A DNA stretch of 64,000 nt from Pullulanibacillus camelliae. Lineage in GTDB: Bacteria > Bacillota > Bacilli > Bacillales > Sporolactobacillaceae. Each line of letters opens with the position of its first letter. Positions within the stretch are counted from its first letter, which is position 1. The stretch covers positions 359,518-423,517 of the forward strand of contig NZ_BMIR01000001.1 in assembly GCF_014642655.1 (NCBI RefSeq), in the 5' to 3' direction. Below the pieces are notes generated by a model, which did no database searches, had not been told where the DNA came from, and saw nothing but the letters and a program-made list of their open reading frames with translations. Positions 27,206-36,298 of this stretch are shown piece by piece. Made by a program: the position numbers and the translations under genes.

Positions 27206-28087
27206 TTATTCCTCTCGGCGTAAGAAGAGTTGAACTTCTTCAAGGGTCGGCATGCCTTCTTGAGCTCCATGGCGTTTAACCGAAAGCGCGCCAACCGCGT
27301 TAGCAAAATGAATGGCTGTATCTAAGGGCTTATTCTTGGCTAAACAGTAGGCGAGCGCACCATTAAAAGCATCCCCTGCTCCAGTTGTATCAACAACCTC
27401 CACATTATAGGTAGGCACCGTGGCCAAGCGTTCCCCATCGAAGTATTGTGCCCCTCTTTTACCTTTAGTGACAATTAATTTCTTAGCCAACTCACGGCTG
27501 CGTGCATTTTTCATGAGATCATCATACTCTAATTCGTTGGGTGTTAAGTAATCAATCAGGTCAATCAATTCAGGCGATAAACGTTGAAATGGCGCAGGAT
27601 TTAAAATGACTAAAATACCGTGGTCATGAGCGATCTTAGCTGCTGCCATAACTGTAGACAAAGGAATTTCTAATTGTAAAAGCACCACATCACTTTGTGT
27701 AATGACGGCTTCTAAAGACGCTACATAAGCTGCACTGACTTCATTATTTGCCCCGGGAACGACAATAATGCTGTTGCTTTCATGTTTAACTGTAATTTGG
27801 GCTGTTCCAGAGCTTTTTCCTTTTATAACTTGAATATGCTCCGTATTAACGTTTTTCTGACGTAGGTTATCAATGAGTTGATCACCAAAGATATCATCAC
27901 CTACACAACCAATCATCGTGACGTCTGCCCCTAATCTTGCCGCTGCAACGGCTTGATTAGCTCCCTTGCCTCCTGGGTGAAAATAAAAGCGCTGTCCGCG
28001 TATCGTTTCTCCTGGCTTAGGTGGGCGTTCTACCTCAGTGACTAAATCCATATTCATGCTGCCAATCACCGTTATCTTTGGTGCCAT
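27206..28087 (-). CDS. rbsK: Ribokinase
   Basis: A 293-residue PfkB-family kinase, ATP plus ribose to ribose 5-phosphate. GSMNMDLVTEVERPPKPGETI at the N-terminus, the GGKGANQAVAAARLG signature 1 at about 40, and signature 2 VVDTTGAGDAFNGALAY containing the catalytic aspartate near 250. AGGAGG precedes the ATG. It is convergent with gntP and not linked to ribose transport genes here; the pentose phosphate link to the neighbouring gnt genes may be coincidental. Confidence 0.92.
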   Translation of the reverse strand: MAPKITVIGSMNMDLVTEVERPPKPGETIRGQRFYFHPGGKGANQAVAAARLGADVTMIGCVGDDIFGDQLIDNLRQKNVNTEHIQVIKGKSSGTAQITVKHESNSIIVVPGANNEVSAAYVASLEAVITQSDVVLLQLEIPLSTVMAAAKIAHDHGILVILNPAPFQRLSPELIDLIDYLTPNELEYDDLMKNARSRELAKKLIVTKGKRGAQYFDGERLATVPTYNVEVVDTTGAGDAFNGALAYCLAKNKPLDTAIHFANAVGALSVKRHGAQEGMPTLEEVQLFLRREE

Positions 28088-28197
28088 CGCTTGAACCTCC
28101 TAAGCAATCATCATTTCAAAATCTCATTTTATGCTTTAAAATCAATTTCTGCAAGGTGGCAGTCTTCCTATTATTTTTTAAATTTTTTAAATATTTT

Positions 28198-28227
28198 TTG
28201 CCAAAATTATAAATTTTGTGATACAAT
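28198..28227 (+). promoter_or_regulatory. SigA-type promoter of the 50-residue protein
   Basis: TTGCCA (28198-28203), 18 bases, TACAAT (28222-28227). The spacer forms part of the palindrome CAAAATTATAAATTTTG. Confidence 0.6.
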
Positions 28228-28261
28228 AAATGTATATAAGCTCAAATCGAGGAAGGGATAA

Positions 28262-28414
28262 ATGATAGTGGTTACCGAACAAGAGTTGAAACAAGACGTA
28301 ATTGATAAAATTAATCGTCAGCTCACTCCTAAAGAATTGGATTTTATTCAATGGATTGTGGAGAATCAAAAAGCAGTAACTACAGCGCAAAATGATATGA
28401 CAAATTGTGAATAG
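28262..28414 (+). CDS. Small hypothetical protein (50 aa)
   Basis: ATG 28262 follows GAGGAAGGG and a good promoter. The product, MIVVTEQELKQDVIDKI... to a TNCE end, is hydrophilic, highly charged and mostly helical, containing QLTPKELDFIQWIVENQK. No family is recognised. It is too short for usual length cut-offs, but promoter, ribosome site and codon use are all gene-like. The divergent neighbour is ribokinase. Confidence 0.6.
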   Translation: MIVVTEQELKQDVIDKINRQLTPKELDFIQWIVENQKAVTTAQNDMTNCE

Positions 28415-29065
28415 CGCCTATAATAAATAGACAATAATGCGTGTCATCATTTTTGCGCAATATTCTGTGGGTAATGTTGATAACCTGTTATTATCTTGTG
28501 TATAAGATGCCTTATCCATATCTTCCTCATATGATGTTTTTGTATCATTTTCGAATCAGGCAAATTAAATTCGCCTTTCTTCCTATCGTCCTCTGTTTTG
28601 TGGTACGTGACGCGCTCAACGTTAACGTACCATTTTTGCTGCTTTTGTCATTGCCTATCGTGAACCTCTTCTTTTACATTTATCAAATTAAAAATCACCT
28701 ATCCACAGTTATGGTGGATAGATTGTAAATAAGGTTAGAAATTTTAGATAAATCTGCTTTTCGTCAATACGGCTGGGCACCGAAGCCCTTTTGCCAATCC
28801 TAAGGATGAAAGCTGGTTGCGATGGAGCATAAAGAAGAGCTTACATCCTTTTGGACTAAACTAATGTGCTTTTTATGCCTTGCTACTGGATTTATGCAGG
28901 CTCGCATGCATTCATGCTGTAATATGCAAAAGACATTATCAAGAACTAAGCGCATAAGGGAGCAGTCACAATTCCTATGTAAAGATGCTATTCCCCAGTG
29001 TGCACCTCTTTACTCCTTTTCCCTTTTTCTTCTTAGTTTAAACGTTTGTTTAACTATGCAAAAAA
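28415..29065. other. Gap with DnaA-box-like sites; doubtful membrane ORF
   Basis: A 95-codon hydrophobic frame (28441-28728, GTG start) has no ribosome site and is not accepted with confidence. The same stretch carries TGTGGGTAA (28466), TGTGTATAA (28497), CTATCCACA (28699) and GGTGGATAG (28713), all close to the DnaA box or its complement. A second frame (28822-29115) looks spurious. Confidence 0.35.
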
Positions 29066-29098
29066 CAACACGCTCTTACGTACTGAGCGTGTTGTTTT
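29066..29098 (-). terminator. Terminator of asnB
   Basis: A 12-bp AACAACACGCTC / GAGCGTGTTGTT stem; on the minus strand it follows the asnB stop and is followed by TTTTTTG. Confidence 0.85.
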
Positions 29099-29101
29099 CT
29101 A

Positions 29102-30952
29102 TTAATAATCAATGATCTCCACTTTATAGTCCTTTAGCCATGTATTGATTTCAATGAGATGCGCGATGAGTTGTGGGCCTTGCATCAATTGACCATACCA
29201 GGGAACATCAAAAGATTGGCCTTCTGTCTCAAGAATACTTTTTAGTTGTTTTATATCTAACAGCTCTTTAATTGGTGATTGGCGGTCATTGAGAATATTG
29301 GAAAATTCAGCGACCACGGCTCGAGTATATTCAGGATGAAAGGTCTTTGGATAAGGGCTCTTTTTGCGGTAAAGGACATCTTCTGGAAGCAAGCCTTTTA
29401 ATGCTCGACGAAATATACCCTTCTCTCTACCATCCATCATCTTCATATCCCACGGAATGTTCCACACATATTCCACAATGCGGTGGTCTGCATAAGGCAC
29501 CCGTACCTCTAAGCTTGCAGCCATGCTCATTCTGTCTTTGCGCTCCAGCAATGCCGCCATAAACCAATGCATATTCAGATAAAATAACTGACGACGTTTC
29601 GCATCGACATCTGATTCTCTAGGAAGCGCAGGTGTTTCATCAACGGTTTCTTGAAAGCGACTAAGTGTATACTCCCTAAGCTTGAGCTTCTTTCTCCATT
29701 CTTCCGAAAGAAGCTGCTGTCTAGCGTCGGTAGAACGCATCCAAGGGAAGCCCTCCTTCGCTGAGGTTTCTGGGCTATGGAACCATGGATACCCTCCGAA
29801 AATCTCATCTGCACATTCTCCAGATAAAGCCACGGTTGCTCCTTTTTTAATCCCTTCACAGAACCATAACATGGACGAATCAATATCGGAATATCCCGGA
29901 AGATCACGCGCATGAACAGAGTCTGTTAAATATTTCACAAGTGAATGTTGGTCAATAATTAAATTCTGATGGTTGGTTTTTAGAACATCAGCCACCTTTT
30001 TAATCCAGGGTCCATCAGCATCAGGAGTGAATTTACTCGATTCGAAGTATTGATCATTATCCTCATAATCAATGGAATAAGTTTGCAGCGGTCCCTTATT
30101 ATTTTTTGCGTATTCTCTTGCGGCCACGGCTGTGATTGCACTAGAGTCTAATCCTCCTGACAAGAAGGTCGCCACTGGAACATCTGATACAAGCTGCCGG
30201 CGGACGGTGTCTTCGAATAAACCACGAAGCTTTTCAATCGTTTCTTCTTCAGAATCAGTGTGTTCTTGACTTTTTACATTCCAATACCGCCAAATTTTCA
30301 AGCCGGATCGTGTGAATAACATCGCGTGAGCAGGCTTAAGCTCACTAATATCTTTATATACGCCGTGTCCGGGCGTTCTAGAAGGTCCCAGTCCAAAGAC
30401 CTCAGCCAAGCCTTCACGATCAACAAGTGGACGAATATCAGGATGTGCTAAGAGTGCCTTCTGTTCAGAACCAAACAGCAATTCGCCTTCCTTATGGCTG
30501 TAAAAGAAAGGCTTCACGCCAAGCCGATCACGGGCTGCAAATATCTGTTGTTGCTGTTCATCCCAAATCGCAAAGGCAAATATTCCGTTTAAACGGCTAA
30601 GGCACTCTGGCCCCCACTGAATATAGGCAGTGAGTAGAACCTCAGTATCTGAATGTCCATTAAAACAATGACCATATTTGAAAAGTTCACGGCGAATGTC
30701 ATCTGTATTATACAATTCCCCATTATAAACCATTGTATATGTCCGTTCTTCATGCGTTTTTGACATGGGCTGTTTTCCACCCTCAGGGTCAACAACGACG
30801 AGTCGAGCATGGCCGAAAGCTACGTTCGGCGATGTAAATATATTATGATCATCAGGTCCACGTTTATTAAGGGTTTGTGCCATTGCCGTAATTGTGGAGG
30901 CTTCTTGTCGAAGGTCCCGACGCCAATCTATCCAACCAGTTATGCCACACAT
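29102..30952 (-). CDS. asnB: Asparagine synthetase, glutamine-hydrolysing
   Basis: A 616-residue class II amidotransferase. Cys2 after the initiator Met (MCGITGWIDW) is the glutaminase nucleophile; the Ntn domain (to about 210) shows RGPDD, YNGELYN and SDTEVLL. The synthetase domain has the PP-loop SGGLDSSAIT at about 265 and SGECADEIFGGYPWF. It makes asparagine from aspartate, glutamine and ATP. Length and sequence are closest to the AsnO/AsnB group of Bacillus, and a sporulation-linked paralogue cannot be excluded. An AGAGAGGTG site precedes the ATG. No T-box leader was seen in the 1 kb upstream. Confidence 0.94.
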   Translation of the reverse strand: MCGITGWIDWRRDLRQEASTITAMAQTLNKRGPDDHNIFTSPNVAFGHARLVVVDPEGGKQPMSKTHEERTYTMVYNGELYNTDDIRRELFKYGHCFNGHSDTEVLLTAYIQWGPECLSRLNGIFAFAIWDEQQQQIFAARDRLGVKPFFYSHKEGELLFGSEQKALLAHPDIRPLVDREGLAEVFGLGPSRTPGHGVYKDISELKPAHAMLFTRSGLKIWRYWNVKSQEHTDSEEETIEKLRGLFEDTVRRQLVSDVPVATFLSGGLDSSAITAVAAREYAKNNKGPLQTYSIDYEDNDQYFESSKFTPDADGPWIKKVADVLKTNHQNLIIDQHSLVKYLTDSVHARDLPGYSDIDSSMLWFCEGIKKGATVALSGECADEIFGGYPWFHSPETSAKEGFPWMRSTDARQQLLSEEWRKKLKLREYTLSRFQETVDETPALPRESDVDAKRRQLFYLNMHWFMAALLERKDRMSMAASLEVRVPYADHRIVEYVWNIPWDMKMMDGREKGIFRRALKGLLPEDVLYRKKSPYPKTFHPEYTRAVVAEFSNILNDRQSPIKELLDIKQLKSILETEGQSFDVPWYGQLMQGPQLIAHLIEINTWLKDYKVEIIDY

Positions 30953-31104
30953 TCGCTACACCTCTCTCTAATGTGCTGTAATTCTTATAGGCGAACAGCC
31001 CACTAATGTAACATATTCCGCCCAGCTTAAAATGTGACGAAGGAGACGTCACTGATTTCCTAAAGCCTGTGCATAAATCATTCTAAAAAAATAAATTAAC
31101 TGGT

Positions 31105-31288
31105 AAAGCATAGAAAAACCTGGTTTGCTCTTATTCGCCTTCGCTTTATACTCCTGATGTGATTTTTAAACACACATTAAGGGCGTACCGCACACTAGTT
31201 TCAGGCGATGAAAGGCAAGGTTTTAATTATGCGATCCCATCCTCTTAACTCGGACTAGCGAAGGCTTAATCCTTCCTATAGTAAAAAA
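31105..31288. repeat. Dispersed repeat family A, copy 3
   Basis: TAGAAAAACCTGGTTTGC start, CTTCGCTTTATACTCCTGATGTG, ACACACATTAAGG, CAGGCGATGAAAGGCAAGG and a terminal CCTATAGTAAAAA; matches the copy at 38266 along its length with diverged bases. Confidence 0.6.
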
Positions 31289-31338
31289 ATAACTGGGAAT
31301 ATCGTTTATCCTCCACTCTTTTGTTAATAAACTACAAA

Positions 31339-31425
31339 TTACCCACAGAACCTGTGGATATAGTGCATAGTTTCGTGGATAGGTTATGGATAAGTCCCTA
31401 AGTTATTCCTATGACCTGTGGACAA
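31339..31425. other. Cluster of five DnaA-box-like sites
   Basis: Within 87 bases: TTACCCACA (31339), TGTGGATAT (31353), CGTGGATAG (31374), TATGGATAA (31385) and TGTGGACAA (31417). Each differs from TTATCCACA or its complement by one or two bases. No gene or AT-rich unwinding element typical of oriC is adjacent. Confidence 0.5.
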
Positions 31426-31899
31426 ATTCTAGGTAATAAGAAGGAAACTTGCCTCTATAGCTTCGCGAGCATGCCCGATGCACGTATAATCCATCCCATA
31501 CGAGGTAACTTGAATATCTACCCACTCTCTTAGAAAATTAGTGAAAGGTTATAAATCCTCAGAGTATAAGAAAAACCACTGCACGATTCGATGTTATGCA
31601 CTTACTTTCCTGTTCATTCTTACTCTTTTAATCTCCTAGCCTGTTATCCATTTGGAGCTCCAGTCGCTACAAAGGCCTATTCATCCTTTGATCGAAATGG
31701 TTTAGGGATAAAAAAAGTAGAAGCCCAGGCGTTCGGTTAAATTACGGGCTTATCAGCTATTTTGAAGGCGCTATTTATAAAATAAATGCCTCTTTTGTTC
31801 CCTCAATCTTTCCTTTGCAGCGATCACACCTTAATCTGTCCCCATTTTGTTGTCTTCCCCTCGTGATCAGAAGACTTTTCTATAAGGGCTGGGTTGACC

Positions 31900-31934
31900 A
31901 AAATAAAAAGAGCATGAAGCTCAGCTTCACACTC
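31900..31934 (-). terminator. Terminator of the fabZ transcript
   Basis: GAGTGTGAAGC / GCTTCATGCTC stem on the minus strand followed by TTTTTATTTT, 19 bases after the fabZ stop. Confidence 0.85.
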
Positions 31935-31952
31935 TTGACTTTACATTTTTAA

Positions 31953-32387
31953 TTATTCTTCTTTAGCGGACAGAGCGAACATAAAATCCGCTTCACAAGC
32001 AATTTCTCCATCCACTGTTGCAATGCCATGACCTTTGCCCATGCTGCTGCGATAACGGGTAAGCTCCACTTCAAGTCGGAGCTGATCGCCAGGCTTAACT
32101 TGACGGCGCATACGACAGTTATCAATACCAGTAAAAAAGGCTAACCTGCCTTTGTTTTCTTCCTTTGTTAGCACGGTAATCCCACCGACCTGTGCGAGAG
32201 CTTCAACGATAAGAACCCCCGGCATAACAGGGTAGTCTGGAAAGTGTCCATTGAAAAACTCTTCGTTAGCTGTAACATTTTTTATACCCACTGCACGCTT
32301 TCCTGTTTCTAGTTCTAGTATACGATCAACGAGTAGAAAAGGATAACGATGAGGGAGGATTTCTTTAATTTCATTAATGGAAAGCAT
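31953..32387 (-). CDS. fabZ: 3-hydroxyacyl-ACP dehydratase FabZ
   Basis: 144 residues, standard for FabZ. It dehydrates beta-hydroxyacyl-ACP in fatty acid elongation. Catalytic His48 lies in [15 protein letters not shown] and Glu62 in the hot-dog helix VEALAQVGG; the N-terminal [12 protein letters not shown] is conserved. ATG 32387 is chosen because AAGGCGGAG lies upstream and the family begins there; the open frame reaching 32495 overlaps the epuA-like gene. Last gene of the mbl-flhO-flhP-epuA-fabZ series, as in other Bacillales. Confidence 0.95.
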   Translation of the reverse strand: MLSINEIKEILPHRYPFLLVDRILELETGKRAVGIKNVTANEEFFNGHFPDYPVMPGVLIVEALAQVGGITVLTKEENKGRLAFFTGIDNCRMRRQVKPGDQLRLEVELTRYRSSMGKGHGIATVDGEIACEADFMFALSAKEE

Positions 32388-32436
32388 TGTTCTCCGCCTT
32401 TCTAATGGATAATACTCATGTTTAACACTTAAATGA

Positions 32437-33084
32437 CTAGGTTCCCTTAGTGACGATATCCCTAATATGCTTCCAGGTTTCAAAATGGAAGACATCTAAA
32501 GGATTTCCTTTACCAATGACGCCATAACCGATCATCGCACCTACGCAGAGTGCGATAACAGAGAGAACGACCAATAAGACAAGACGTAGCCAAATTGGAA
32601 TGAGACGCACTTTCAATTGTTGTCTTTCTTCTTTGGCCGCTTTTCGATAGGCCTCTCTTGTCGCTTCCGAAGCCTCTTTCACTTCAGCAGCTTCTTCATC
32701 GGATGGCTTCAACTCTGAGGAAGCTTCATCTGCCGTTTGGATCTGAGAAGATTCTTCCTCTGCATTTCCTCCACTATCTACTGGTGAAGCCAATACCATG
32801 GCATCCATATTCTCAGACTGTTGCCCGCCTTCAAGCTGTTCTTGTTCAGCGGGAGACTCACTTTCCGCAGGATCATGCGAAGTCTCTGAAGCAGCGGTTG
32901 GAGAAGCGGTCTGTTCTTGACTGTTATGTACCTGCTCTTTTGGATCAAACGGTTTTTCCGATGAGGCAGCTGCCGACTTTCCGTCCAAGTCACTTTCTTG
33001 GTGTAAGCTAGTGACTTCCTCCTTCATAGCCTGATCCTCAGAGCGCTTTTTATTCATTTCTTCTGATTCCCTTGCTTTACTCAT
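32437..33084 (-). CDS. EpuA-domain membrane protein (often annotated RNA polymerase subunit beta)
   Basis: 215 residues. The first 150 are acidic, low in complexity and rich in Glu, Ser, Ala and Gln, so probably disordered. Then comes a basic patch ([13 protein letters not shown]), one membrane helix ([23 protein letters not shown]) and the conserved tail [22 protein letters not shown] of the EpuA family. These proteins sit between flhP and fabZ in many Bacillales; their function is unknown and the 'polymerase beta' label in databases is misleading. The disordered region is far longer than in the small (about 60-90 aa) homologues. Confidence 0.8.
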   Translation of the reverse strand: MSKARESEEMNKKRSEDQAMKEEVTSLHQESDLDGKSAAASSEKPFDPKEQVHNSQEQTASPTAASETSHDPAESESPAEQEQLEGGQQSENMDAMVLASPVDSGGNAEEESSQIQTADEASSELKPSDEEAAEVKEASEATREAYRKAAKEERQQLKVRLIPIWLRLVLLVVLSVIALCVGAMIGYGVIGKGNPLDVFHFETWKHIRDIVTKGT

Positions 33085-33373
33085 AGACCTACTCCATTAT
33101 CTTTTATTAAAGAGCCTTTTAGAAAAATGGTGTACCTTTTTCCATGTTTAAAGTGATTGTAGAAGCTTATCCGCCCTATCCTTGGAGAAGTAAAAACAAG
33201 CTGAATAGCAGCTCACCCCATCATCACTTATATCCAATCCATGCAGGATTGGACGGTCATTATAAAGCGAGAGAGCACAGCACCCATCCCCTGTCTCTCT
33301 TGCTTATACCCACCTATTATTCATCATTAAGAAAATCATAACGCTATGAGAAATGACTCGTTCATCCTTAACA

Positions 33374-34219
33374 CTATGACCGAATTGAATTAATAAGTCC
33401 TGACATTTCATCGGAAATGGTTATCGCTCGTGCATTGAATTGATAAGAACGTTGTAAGTTTGTTAATTGTGTCATTTGATCAGCCAAATCCACATTTGAG
33501 CCTTCAAGCGCCCCTTGCTTAACGCTGACCGCATTTGCCGGTGTTTGCTGGATCACATCATTGCGGTTGATTCCGAGTGCATTCAGATTAGGCAAGGTGT
33601 AGGTACTGTCACCACTGGATTGCAGGAGCTGAGGATGAGTAATGGTAACGACATTAATGCGCCCAAGATTCACCTGTTGCCCTTGATCCGTTTCACCAAC
33701 AATCTGGCCATTCGTTTCAAAATTTACATTTTTTATATTCGCTGGGACTTGAATATGCTCTCCATTACTGTTTTGAACAAAAGAGCCATTCGCTGTCACA
33801 AGGTTTAATAGATTCTTATTATTAGCGTCCTCTTGCAAGTAAAAAGTTCCATTTCGAGTTAGTGCTTGATGTGCATTACCATTATCGTCAAAGGTTGTGA
33901 TCGTAAAATATTGGTTAGGCTCTTCTAAAGCAAGATCCAACATACGATCGGTCGCTTCAATGGAACCCTCTGAAGTATCCAACTGCGTTTGCGCTAGTCG
34001 TGATCCTGTCCCTTCTCGTATTCCAAGTGGTGATAGCCGACCAAGATTTTGATCTTTGTCTGGTTGCCTGTCCATAGACTGTACAAGCAAGCTAGAGAAG
34101 GAAGGATTGCTCCCTTTAAAGCCTGTCGTTGATATATTAGAGATATTGTTAGCAATCACATCAAGACCCTTTTGAATTTGAGACATCGTTACAGCTGCAG
34201 TAATCGTTGCTCTTTCCAT
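33374..34219 (-). CDS. flhP: Flagellar hook-basal body protein FlhP
   Basis: 281 residues of the FlgF/FlgG rod-hook family. The N-terminal rod motif ANNISNISTTGFK and the C-terminal coiled-coil segment GALEGSNVDLADQMTQLTNLQRSYQFNARAI are diagnostic; a central DUF1078-type beta domain lies between. ATG 34219 follows AAAGGAGGG by a proper distance; two upstream starts (34228, 34225) are too close. Paired with flhO directly upstream (gap 28 bases). The role is in the distal rod of the flagellar basal body, exported by the flagellar type III system. Confidence 0.92.
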   Translation of the reverse strand: MERATITAAVTMSQIQKGLDVIANNISNISTTGFKGSNPSFSSLLVQSMDRQPDKDQNLGRLSPLGIREGTGSRLAQTQLDTSEGSIEATDRMLDLALEEPNQYFTITTFDDNGNAHQALTRNGTFYLQEDANNKNLLNLVTANGSFVQNSNGEHIQVPANIKNVNFETNGQIVGETDQGQQVNLGRINVVTITHPQLLQSSGDSTYTLPNLNALGINRNDVIQQTPANAVSVKQGALEGSNVDLADQMTQLTNLQRSYQFNARAITISDEMSGLINSIRS

Positions 34220-34247
34220 ACTCATCACCCTCCTTTTAACGCCAATT

Positions 34248-35063
34248 TTATTCGACTTGACCTACTTTATTGGCAACTAATTGCATGCTTTGGTCATAGG
34301 CCTTTAACACTTGCTGATTGGCTTGAAATGTTCGATAAGCCCCCATTAAATCTGTCATAGACTGTTCAGGAGAAACATTCGAGCCTTCAATAAAACCTTG
34401 CTTGATATTAAAACCGATTTGCTGATTTCCCAGTGCGGAAGGAAGCCTATCGCCATTTGTCCCTGCTTTGTAAAGGTCATTGCCTAGCTTTACCATTTGG
34501 TTCGGATCAGCGGCATAAGCAACATCTATCCGTCCAGTGACCCTATTATTCTCATAAATTCTGCCATCAGCTGCCACTTTGAAATCCTCTGACGCCACTG
34601 TAATAGGTTGTCCATTTGCACCCATAACTAGATCGCCGTTCGCCGTTTCCAAGCGTCCCCGTGGATCAACAGCAAATTGCCCATTCCGAGTATAAGCGAC
34701 GGAGCCATCGGCCTGTTGTACAGTAAAGAATAGCGTACCGGCCTGCCCAGTATTTGGGTTGGTTGGTACTTGTGTTGGGACAAGAGCAAAATCCGTCGAC
34801 TTCTTTGTTTGTGAAACAGAACCTAAGGAGAAATCTGGAATGTCTTCTTGTAAATAAACACCCGTTGAAAGCTCACCAAGAGAAGTATTCGATGGATCAG
34901 AAGGATCTAATCGCTGGATTAACATGTTCTTGAAAGAATGCAGACTTGACTGATCAGCTTTATAGCCCGGCGTATTCACATTGGCCAGATTATTGGTTAT
35001 CACCTGTTGTCGCTGCATTTGTGCTAACATGCCACTGGCAGCTGTATAATATCCTCTTAGCAT
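34248..35063 (-). CDS. flhO: Flagellar hook-basal body protein FlhO
   Basis: 271 residues, paralogue of FlhP. The N-terminal GYYTAASGMLAQMQRQQVITNNLANVNTPGYK and the C-terminal GFIEGSNVSPEQSMTDLMGAYRTFQANQQVLKAYDQSMQ match the rod-protein pattern. AGGAGAGA precedes the ATG. It follows mbl by 34 bases and precedes flhP, the same order as in B. subtilis, where both are needed to complete the rod before the hook. Confidence 0.93.
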   Translation of the reverse strand: MLRGYYTAASGMLAQMQRQQVITNNLANVNTPGYKADQSSLHSFKNMLIQRLDPSDPSNTSLGELSTGVYLQEDIPDFSLGSVSQTKKSTDFALVPTQVPTNPNTGQAGTLFFTVQQADGSVAYTRNGQFAVDPRGRLETANGDLVMGANGQPITVASEDFKVAADGRIYENNRVTGRIDVAYAADPNQMVKLGNDLYKAGTNGDRLPSALGNQQIGFNIKQGFIEGSNVSPEQSMTDLMGAYRTFQANQQVLKAYDQSMQLVANKVGQVE

Positions 35064-35097
35064 CGTACTCTCTCCTTCTTACTATGAAAAATTAAGA

Positions 35098-36099
35098 TTA
35101 GCCTAATTTTTTTCTGGGGAGCTTGTCCAAATGTTCAAGCATGCGTCCAGTGCCTTCAGCTACACATGTCATTGGATCCTCAGCAATGACTACAGGAACC
35201 TTAAGTTGTTCCGCCAATAACTGATCAATACCGTGCAGCAATGCGCCGCCACCTGTTAAGATGATGCCACGGTCAATAATATCCGCTGAAAGCTCTGGTG
35301 GCGTCCGTTCTAGAACATTCTTAGCTGCCTGTATAATCGTTTCAACAGGTTCTTGTAGAGCTTTCTGAATCTCATTGGAAGTAATCGTCAGTGTCTTGGG
35401 AAGACTCGAAACCATATCCCGTCCACGAATTGAAATTTCTTCATCCCTTGAATCTGGGAATGCTGTTGCCACTCCGATTTTAATATCCTCTGCTGTGCGC
35501 TCACCGATAAGCATTTTATATTGACGTTTAATGTAATTTAAAATCTCGTAGTCAAAGGTGTCCCCAGCAATTCTCGATGATGTGGCGGTGACGATATCCC
35601 CCATTGAAAGCACAGCAATATCGGTTGTGCCACCGCCAATATCGATTACCATATTTCCACTCGGTTGGAAAATATCCATCCCTGCACCAATGGCAGCGAC
35701 TTTTGGTTCTTCTTCAAGATAAACCTGCTTCCCACCGCTCTTTTCTGCTGCTTCACGAATAGCCTTTTGTTCCACAGAGGTAATATTGGTTGGCGTACAT
35801 ATCAAGATACGGGGCTTACTCATAAACCCTTTTACCTTGATTTTGTTTATAAAATGCTTCAGCATGACTTCGGTAATTTCAAAATCAGCAATGACCCCAT
35901 CACGCAATGGGCGAATCGCTACGATGTTTCCCGGTGTCCGTCCAACCATTCGTCGTGCTTCTTCCCCAACAGCCAAAGCCTTCCCAGTTTTGGTATCAAC
36001 TGCTACAACAGATGGTTCGTTTAAAACAATCCCACGACCTTTAACGTATATTAAAACATTGGCCGTACCAAGATCTATCCCAATGTCCCTTGAAAACAT
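35098..36099 (-). CDS. mbl: MreB-like actin homologue Mbl
   Basis: 333 residues. Actin-fold ATPase that organises lateral cell-wall synthesis under the membrane. FSRDIGIDLGTANVLIYVKGRGIVLNEPSVV at the start, PRILICTPTNITSVEQKAIREAA, the phosphate-2 motif VIDIGGGTTDIAVLS and adenosine-binding LTGGGALLHGIDQLL are all present. GGGAGGATA precedes the ATG. spoIIID is directly upstream, flhO downstream; this order is typical of Bacillus mbl as distinct from mreB. Confidence 0.95.
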   Translation of the reverse strand: MFSRDIGIDLGTANVLIYVKGRGIVLNEPSVVAVDTKTGKALAVGEEARRMVGRTPGNIVAIRPLRDGVIADFEITEVMLKHFINKIKVKGFMSKPRILICTPTNITSVEQKAIREAAEKSGGKQVYLEEEPKVAAIGAGMDIFQPSGNMVIDIGGGTTDIAVLSMGDIVTATSSRIAGDTFDYEILNYIKRQYKMLIGERTAEDIKIGVATAFPDSRDEEISIRGRDMVSSLPKTLTITSNEIQKALQEPVETIIQAAKNVLERTPPELSADIIDRGIILTGGGALLHGIDQLLAEQLKVPVVIAEDPMTCVAEGTGRMLEHLDKLPRKKLG

Positions 36100-36298
36100 T
36101 CCATATCCTCCCTATATCCTGTACTCATAATTCGTCCATTTTCGACTATTAATCATCTTAACATTCTACCATAAATATGGCGATTAGGGAGATGTTTTTT
36201 ATAGGAAAATCGTAAAATATCATTTTTTGGCATATTTTGTACTCATTTGATGATGAATCAAGGGAAAGCGGGATCAGAAAAAGAGTGGGTGTGATTGA

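Larger units (their letters stand above)
30953..31899. other. 1-kb gap with repeat A copy and DnaA-box cluster
   Basis: No gene is supported. It holds repeat A copy 3 (31105-31288) and a dense set of DnaA-box-like 9-mers (31339-31425). No conserved T-box core (AGGGTGG...) was found for asnB. Confidence 0.5.

Noticed and set aside
28441-28728. 95-codon hydrophobic frame with GTG start
   Set aside because: Looks like a membrane protein but lacks a ribosome site and recognisable family; left as doubtful, not called as a gene.
28822-29115. 97-codon + strand frame
   Set aside because: No ribosome site, unusual composition (Cys/Met/Phe rich) and it runs through the asnB terminator hairpin; taken as spurious.
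31339-31425. Chromosomal replication origin
   Set aside because: DnaA-like sites are present but dnaA, dnaN, an AT-rich unwinding element and the usual neighbours are absent; gene context is metabolic.
30953-31952. T-box or other amino-acid riboswitch before asnB
   Set aside because: Read on the minus strand; no AGGGTGG core, specifier stem or anti-terminator was seen, only repeat A and DnaA-like sites.
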